From: 1-14-0-20-39-34 sp043800545
GTDB taxonomy: Bacteria; Patescibacteriota; Patescibacteriia; Magasanikbacterales; UBA922
Reading direction: 5' to 3'
NCBI GenBank assembly: GCA_043800545.1
Contig: JAZDMW010000034.1
Location: 1 to 17,400 of the forward strand
DNA: 17,400 bases
The notes under the pieces were generated by a model that was given only the letters and a program-made list of their open reading frames with translations, made no database searches and was not told the origin of the DNA. Positions 13,144 to 17,400 of this stretch are shown here, piece by piece. Position 1 is the stretch's first letter; each line of letters starts with the position of its first letter. The position numbers and the translations under genes were made by a program.

Positions 13144-13734
13144 ATGATGGAAAAATCGACAACGAATAAAATACTATCCACGATTCTTTCAATTCCAGTT
13201 ATTGCGACGGTGATCATGGTTATGTACATGCGCCCGAATCTTCGATTTCTTGGTTTTGATGTCATTCTTGTTACCGGCACCCTTCTTATTGTTCTTTTTT
13301 TTGCAAAACTCTGGAAGCACGAAATTGAACGACTTGAGACTATTTTCACAAAAATTCAATTTGACCTCAATTTAAGAAATACCTTGAGCCGACATGAACG
13401 AGAGATGTTGGAAAACTACCACATCCTTAAAAGTACACAAAACTCCCTCCAGGCTTTGAAGACATACCCAAATCTCTTAAATAATGACCTCCAAAGAAGA
13501 AAACGACATCTCCAGCTCCAGACAGTCTTGAACACGTTTAAACTCTTTGGAAAGGGCCTCCTCTGGTCTCTCCGCCTCATTATACCTGTTCCTTTTGATA
13601 ACCGTCCTTCATTTTTAGAGAGCATACAGATTTGTATGGAAAAACCAAAATTCCATATCCTCCGATTTATCCTCTTCCTATGGATTCTTGCTCTCATTAC
13701 GATTACTGTTACATTTTTCTCTTTGAACTCTTAA
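13144..13734 (+). CDS. Orphan membrane protein with three predicted helices
   Basis: A 196-aa protein from ATG 13144, unrecognised. The frame is open upstream to 13057, but that would lie before the predicted promoter; GGAGGA at 13126-13131 sits 12 bases before 13144 and supports this start. Two hydrophobic helices near residues 10-29 and 36-54 form an N-terminal hairpin. A long charged, probably coiled-coil-prone stretch follows (KHEIERLETIFTKIQF, RNTLSRHEREMLENYHILK, about 58-130). A last helix near 170-192 (ILRFILFLWILALITITV) ends the protein. The middle should be cytoplasmic, being Arg/Lys rich. It is divergent from the Nudix gene and convergent with pyk, with a shared terminator. No motif suggests a function. 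Confidence 0.75.
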   Translation: MMEKSTTNKILSTILSIPVIATVIMVMYMRPNLRFLGFDVILVTGTLLIVLFFAKLWKHEIERLETIFTKIQFDLNLRNTLSRHEREMLENYHILKSTQNSLQALKTYPNLLNNDLQRRKRHLQLQTVLNTFKLFGKGLLWSLRLIIPVPFDNRPSFLESIQICMEKPKFHILRFILFLWILALITITVTFFSLNS

Positions 13735-13736
13735 AC

Positions 13737-13762
13737 AAAAAACCGCTATTAGGCGGTTTTTT
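13737..13762. terminator. Bidirectional terminator between the membrane protein gene and pyk
   Basis: A 10-bp symmetric stem (13737-13746 with 13753-13762) with a GC-rich core, CCGC/GCGG, flanked by A-run and T-run, so it can end transcription from both converging genes. Confidence 0.88.
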
Positions 13763-13775
13763 GTTATTTCTTTTT

Positions 13776-15218
13776 TTATTTTATTTCTCTGACCTCAAGA
13801 AGATTTACATGACCAGTATGTCCAACTGGTTCACCAGCGACCACCACTATCTTATCCCCCTTTTGTGCAAATTTTTTCTTTTTAATATATGACATGGAAC
13901 GATCCACTAGCTCTTCTATGGTTTTACATTCTGGAAGAATGAAAGAATGTACTCCCCATGATAAATTCAATTGATGTCGTACTCTTTCTGAATTCGTAGG
14001 AACCAAAATTGGGAACTCTGGACGATAACGACTAATAAGACGACCCGTATCTCCAGAAAGTGAAGCTGCAAGAATTACTTTTGCATCAATATATTCTGCA
14101 AGAACACGAGACATTCCACTTATGATATTGTCTACCTTCATGTCTTCTTTGTGGAAATCTCGAAGCATCAAATCGTCATAATGGGACTTCTCTGCTTCAA
14201 CAATAATCTTTTTCATTATCTCTACTGATTCTAAAGGAAAATCCCCTGAAGCTGTTTCATTGGATAACATGACTGCATCAGTATGATCAATTACAGCATT
14301 TGCAACATCTGAGACTTCTGCACGTGTTGGACGAGGATTCGATTGCATTGAATCAAGCATTTGAGTTGCAACAATAACCGGTTTTGCGTACTCAAGACTT
14401 AAATCAATTAATTGTTTTTGTACAAATGGAACTTCCTCTGCAGGAATTTCTACTCCCAAATCTCCCCGGGCAACCATAACAGCATCCGTCGTCTCAAGAA
14501 TCTCACGAATATTTTCTACAGCATCATTTCTTTCTATTTTTGCAACAATACGAATAGGATCATCACGTTTAATATGGAATTCCTTTTCGTATTTTTTAAT
14601 GGCATAACGAAGATCATGGATATCATCAGCACACGTTACAAAAGACAATGCCATATAATCCACTCCCTGTTCTACTCCAAAACGAGCATCAGCCTTATCC
14701 TTTTCTGTTAATGCACGTATTCCTTCTAATGTTGAATCTGGAAGGTTTATTCCCTTATGAGAGGTAAGTGTTCCTCCAACAACGACTCGCGTATGGATTG
14801 CTGTTTTTTCTACCTTCTCCACAAGAACTTCAATTCTTCCATCATTCAAAAAAATTCTTTCTCCTTTTTTTATATACTTATGCAAGTCCTTGTAATCTAC
14901 AGGAATAATTCCTTTCTCATAGGTATCAATGGAAGTATCAAAGACCCATTTTATTTTTTCCTTCAAACCAATCCCCTCTTTTGGAAGTATTCCAACACGA
15001 ATTTTTGGTCCTTGAAGATCCTGCAAAATTGCAATTGGAATATCTAATTTTTTTGAAACTTTCCGAATATTCTCAATAAGCATCTTATGATTTTCATACG
15101 TGCCATGAGAAAAATTTAACCGCGCAACATTCATTCCAGCCTGTACCATTTTTTCTATCATAGACAAGGATTCTGAAGAAGGGCCAAGTGTGCAGACAAT
15201 TTTAGTTCGTTTAATCAT
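13776..15218 (-). CDS. pyk: Pyruvate kinase
   Basis: Pyruvate kinase converts PEP and ADP to pyruvate and ATP, the last ATP-yielding step of glycolysis. The 480-aa length is normal. Substrate and metal sites are present: TKIVCTLGPSS at the start, MNVARLNFSHG (Arg33, Asn35, Ser37), ILQDLQGPKIRVG, IVAKIER with the catalytic Lys region, MVARGDLGVEIP and VIVATQMLDSM with NPRPTRAEVSDVANAV, the family signature. The C-terminal regulatory domain is present and ends HTGHVNLLEV. The start ATG lies two bases after the stop of an upstream small membrane protein gene, so the two are translationally coupled. Both pyk and ppsA, which catalyse opposing flows, lie within 1.5 kb on the same strand but in separate units. 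Confidence 0.97.
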   Translation of the reverse strand: MIKRTKIVCTLGPSSESLSMIEKMVQAGMNVARLNFSHGTYENHKMLIENIRKVSKKLDIPIAILQDLQGPKIRVGILPKEGIGLKEKIKWVFDTSIDTYEKGIIPVDYKDLHKYIKKGERIFLNDGRIEVLVEKVEKTAIHTRVVVGGTLTSHKGINLPDSTLEGIRALTEKDKADARFGVEQGVDYMALSFVTCADDIHDLRYAIKKYEKEFHIKRDDPIRIVAKIERNDAVENIREILETTDAVMVARGDLGVEIPAEEVPFVQKQLIDLSLEYAKPVIVATQMLDSMQSNPRPTRAEVSDVANAVIDHTDAVMLSNETASGDFPLESVEIMKKIIVEAEKSHYDDLMLRDFHKEDMKVDNIISGMSRVLAEYIDAKVILAASLSGDTGRLISRYRPEFPILVPTNSERVRHQLNLSWGVHSFILPECKTIEELVDRSMSYIKKKKFAQKGDKIVVVAGEPVGHTGHVNLLEVREIK

Positions 15219-15220
15219 AC

Positions 15221-15625
15221 TTATTGAGTTTTTATCAAATCTAATAAATTAATAACCCCATTTCCCGTTGCTCCTGCTTTGCTTCCCATTTCAAGGAGTG
15301 GTTTATATTGCTCCAGTAAACCTTGGATAATACCTGGTAAAAAAATGATACCAAGTATGATTGGAATAAGTATCAATAAAAGACGAATATACGAAGCAAT
15401 GGTCATGAGAGTCATTCGATTCTGTATCTTTTTATTTTGTGCCATTACCTTTTCGGACAGAGCAATAGAATATTCTAAACGCTCAGCCAAAAGACGAGTT
15501 GATGAATTTTCATACATCTTTTCCACAGGCTCCACCTTCTTACCACCTGTTTGTAATGCACGTTCAAAGAGCTCACTCTCTATTGGAACATTTTTTTCTC
15601 CTGAGATTTTTGTCTTTCCTGGCAT
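15221..15625 (-). CDS. Small single-pass membrane protein coupled to pyk
   Basis: A 134-aa protein I do not recognise. Residues 1-40 are polar and probably disordered. Residues about 40-72 form an amphipathic, probably coiled-coil helix (ERLEYSIALSEKVMAQNKK). A hydrophobic segment near 79-100 (YIRLLLILIPIILGIIFLP) is one transmembrane helix, and a short Gly-rich tail follows. With the charge pattern the N-terminal part should be cytoplasmic. Its stop codon is two bases before the pyk ATG. The start ATG 15625 is the first in frame and has no SD. The coupling suggests co-regulation with glycolysis, but a direct role is not supported by any motif. Confidence 0.72.
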   Translation of the reverse strand: MPGKTKISGEKNVPIESELFERALQTGGKKVEPVEKMYENSSTRLLAERLEYSIALSEKVMAQNKKIQNRMTLMTIASYIRLLLILIPIILGIIFLPGIIQGLLEQYKPLLEMGSKAGATGNGVINLLDLIKTQ

Positions 15626-15654
15626 AAAAAAATATTTGTATATAATGCATACCT

Positions 15655-15663
15655 ATTATACCA
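15655..15663 (-). promoter_or_regulatory. Extended -10 promoter of the membrane protein-pyk operon
   Basis: TGGTATAAT on the minus strand is a perfect -10 with the TG extension. The expected -35 position falls in the T-run of the ftsZ terminator and is poor. The predicted leader is about 23 nt. Confidence 0.6.
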
Positions 15664-15675
15664 AAAAAATTCAAT

Positions 15676-15704
15676 AAAAAAAAAGTCTCCTTTGAAGGAG
15701 ACTT
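15676..15704 (-). terminator. Terminator of ftsZ
   Basis: A 9- to 10-bp stem (15704-15695 with 15692-15683) and a following run of T on the minus strand, 10 bases after the ftsZ stop. Confidence 0.9.
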
Positions 15705-15713
15705 AATATGTTA

Positions 15714-17036
15714 CTACATTCCCATTTTTCTTCGGATGAACGCTGGAATTTCTAAATCTTCTTGTGCATCATTGTTTACTACTGGTTTTGGATCCATCGT
15801 CTTTTTGGTAAACTCTGGTTTCTTTTCTTCCATAATATCTTCATCAAAATCTGGAATCTGAAATTTCTTTGTCCCAAACACAGGCATAATATCATCACGT
15901 TTTGGAAGTGGCTCTTTTTCTTCTTCATCTTGTGGAGTGGTGAATGATTTTTTCTTTCCAAAACTCATTGGTGAAGAATAAAAATGGTTTTTTGGTTGTA
16001 CTGCTGAGGCAGATGCTGTTGGAGAAGAATATGTGGACTGGAATGGTTCTTCTCTTTTTCCAATAATAGGAGCCTGTGGACGTCTTTCATCAAAACCTGT
16101 TGCAATAACCGTAATACGGATACTATCTCCCATATTTTCATCAATAACCGCACCAAAAATAACACGAACATCAGGATCTGCTGAACCGGTGATTACTTTC
16201 GCTGCTTCAGAAACTTCTTGCATTCCTAAGTCTTCTCCTCCTGTAATGGTAAAGAGAATACCTCTTGCCCCTTCCATAGAAAGCTCTAGCAAAGGACTGG
16301 AGATAGCAGCTTTAGCTGCTTCAATAGCCCGATTTTCTCCAGAAGCAATACCAATACCCATAAGAGCAGAACCAGTATTACTCATAATCGTTTTTACATC
16401 CGCAAAATCCACATTAATAAGACCAGGAACCGTGATAAGTTCAGATATTCCTTGCACTCCTTGTCTTAATACATCATCAACAATACGAAAAGATTCTAAA
16501 AGGGATGTCTTTTTATCTATTATTTGTAAAACTCTATCATTTGGAATCGTGATAATCGTATCCACACTTCTCTCGAGTTCATCCAAAGCTGCTTTGGATA
16601 TTGTAGAACGCTGTGGTCCTTCAAAAGAGAATGGGCGGGTAACTACACCAACTGTCAATGCACCGAGCTCACGTGCGATACTGGCGATCACAGGACTGGC
16701 TCCAGAACCCGTTCCCCCACCAAGCCCACAGGTGATGAACACCATATCTGTATCTTTCAAGGCATCACGGATTTCATTCTGTGATTCTTCTGCTGCATGA
16801 CGTCCCATTTCTGGATTCATTCCTGCACCAAGACCTCTGGTGATTGTTTTTCCAATATGAATTTTTGTTTTTGCAGCACTCTGGTGAAGTGCTTGGACAT
16901 CCGTATTCATGACAACAAAATCTACACCCCGTATTCCGGAATTTACCATTCTATTTATCGCTGAACCACCGCCTCCTCCAACTCCGACGACTTTAATCTT
17001 TGCAAATGTCTCAATATCTGGCTTTACTTCTGGCAT
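15714..17036 (-). CDS. ftsZ: Cell division protein FtsZ
   Basis: FtsZ is the tubulin-like GTPase that polymerises into the division ring at the inner membrane. The 440-aa length is slightly above the usual 350-400, owing to the linker. Residues 18-30 contain the nucleotide-binding GVGGGGGSAINRM, 44-46 NTD, and 106-112 the tubulin signature GGGTGSG. NDRVLQI lies near residue 185 and the T7 catalytic loop NVDFADVK near 225. A Pro/Ser-rich, charged linker of about 110 residues (about 315-425) leads to the conserved C-terminal peptide DLEIPAFIRRKMG, the docking site for FtsA. ATG 17036 has no Shine-Dalgarno. The gene follows ftsA after 99 bases and has a likely promoter of its own in the gap. Confidence 0.98.
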   Translation of the reverse strand: MPEVKPDIETFAKIKVVGVGGGGGSAINRMVNSGIRGVDFVVMNTDVQALHQSAAKTKIHIGKTITRGLGAGMNPEMGRHAAEESQNEIRDALKDTDMVFITCGLGGGTGSGASPVIASIARELGALTVGVVTRPFSFEGPQRSTISKAALDELERSVDTIITIPNDRVLQIIDKKTSLLESFRIVDDVLRQGVQGISELITVPGLINVDFADVKTIMSNTGSALMGIGIASGENRAIEAAKAAISSPLLELSMEGARGILFTITGGEDLGMQEVSEAAKVITGSADPDVRVIFGAVIDENMGDSIRITVIATGFDERRPQAPIIGKREEPFQSTYSSPTASASAVQPKNHFYSSPMSFGKKKSFTTPQDEEEKEPLPKRDDIMPVFGTKKFQIPDFDEDIMEEKKPEFTKKTMDPKPVVNNDAQEDLEIPAFIRRKMGM

Positions 17037-17102
17037 AAGCTTTGAACACTAATATTACTCAATATTTACGAAACTTTATTATTCTATCCGTATTATACTA
17101 AA

Positions 17103-17131
17103 AGTGTATAATTTTTTCGCCCCCCTGTCAA
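17103..17131 (-). promoter_or_regulatory. Promoter candidate of ftsZ
   Basis: A perfect TTGACA (17131-17126) and TACACT (17108-17103) are 17 bases apart on the minus strand, with a G6 tract at the start of the spacer. A second -10, TATAAT (17097-17092), follows without a good -35. The -35 starts 5 bases after the ftsA stop codon. Confidence 0.55.
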
Positions 17132-17135
17132 GAAA

Positions 17136-17400
17136 TTATGGCATGAGTGAATGAAAGAATTTTTTCATACCATCTGCCATTTTTCCAATTGGTATATTTT
17201 TGATTCCTGGACGGGGCTTTTTACCACCATGAAGCAAAGCTCCCCATTTCACAAGACCTACAGAAGTGGCGTATCCAAGATCATTAATATACTCTCCCAT
17301 TCCTCCAACCCCGATTGGATACCCAAGAGTTACAGGAAGTTTGAGTTCATTTTTTGCTAGATCCACAATTCCAGGTACTTTTACACCACCACCCGTAAGC
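17136..17400 (-). CDS. ftsA: Cell division protein FtsA, C-terminal end, truncated by window edge
   Basis: FtsA is an actin-like ATPase that tethers FtsZ to the membrane. Only about 87 codons are visible; the frame remains open to the window end. The visible part has LTGGGVKVPGIVDLAKNEL, the last phosphate-binding loop of the actin fold, followed by LKLPVTLGYPIG and LGYATSVGLVKWGALLHG, which match family C-termini. The tail KMADGMKKFFHSLMP is an amphipathic basic helix, expected to act as the membrane-targeting sequence. The GTG at 17366 is internal (VDLAKN), not a start. It lies directly upstream of ftsZ in the standard ftsA-ftsZ order. Confidence 0.94.
   Translation of the reverse strand, partial: LTGGGVKVPGIVDLAKNELKLPVTLGYPIGVGGMGEYINDLGYATSVGLVKWGALLHGGKKPRPGIKNIPIGKMADGMKKFFHSLMP

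Noticed and set aside
16033..16800. A 255-codon plus-strand frame opposite ftsZ
   Set aside because: It is a shadow of the conserved ftsZ gene, low in complexity and without an initiation signal.
1..17400. TGA recoded to glycine (code 25)
   Set aside because: No in-frame TGA occurs in lepA, recJ, pyk, ppsA or ftsZ, and three genes end naturally in TGA.

Overview
This window looks like a chromosomal segment of an AT-rich, fermentative bacterium, most likely a member of the Candidate Phyla Radiation / Patescibacteria. That placement is an inference. It rests on compact single-copy genes, almost no Shine-Dalgarno motifs before housekeeping genes, a PEP synthase and pyruvate kinase pair, and many short orphan membrane proteins. 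The conserved genes (lepA, recJ, pyk, ppsA, ftsZ) contain no in-frame TGA, and three genes stop at TGA, so the standard bacterial code is used. This argues against the TGA=Gly lineages (Gracilibacteria, Absconditabacteria).

Layout. 1-859 holds the 3' part of lepA (+). 881-1845 holds two small, GC-rich, structured gene cassettes (+). They share a near-identical 46-nt 3' element (45/46) that runs into a terminator, and the terminators of lepA and of cassette 1 contain a TTGACA -35 box that starts the next unit. 1853-4271 is a recJ-rnhA transcription unit (+), preceded by a tiny hydrophobic ORF. 4331-9306 is an accessory, visibly AT-richer block read on the minus strand. It holds an orphan exported membrane protein, a four-gene operon (YdcF/DUF218 protein, C39-like papain-fold protein, NlpC/P60-like DUF protein, transglutaminase-like protein), and a three-gene operon (TIGR04255-like protein, unknown acidic protein, HEPN-like protein) whose cistrons are separated by single bases. 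9527-13045 (minus) holds a PEP synthase gene and a Nudix hydrolase gene. The PEP synthase reading frame is broken by a -1 shift at an A7 slippery run and is fused at its C-terminus to a membrane-anchor plus exported domain. 13144-13734 (+) is an orphan three-helix membrane protein. 13776-15625 (minus) is a small membrane protein coupled to pyruvate kinase. 15714-17400 (minus) is ftsA (partial) followed by ftsZ.

How the parts relate. The conserved genes cover translation (LepA), DNA repair (RecJ, RNase H), the PEP/pyruvate node (PpsA, Pyk) and division (FtsA, FtsZ). The strongest candidates for undescribed biology are: (1) the two GC-rich cassettes with duplicated 3' hairpins and terminator-embedded promoters; (2) the frameshifted, membrane-tethered PEP synthase; (3) the TIGR04255-X-HEPN operon, which has the architecture of a toxin-antitoxin or defence module; (4) the operon with three different Cys-His hydrolase-fold proteins. 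Functions for (1), (3) and (4) are inference only.
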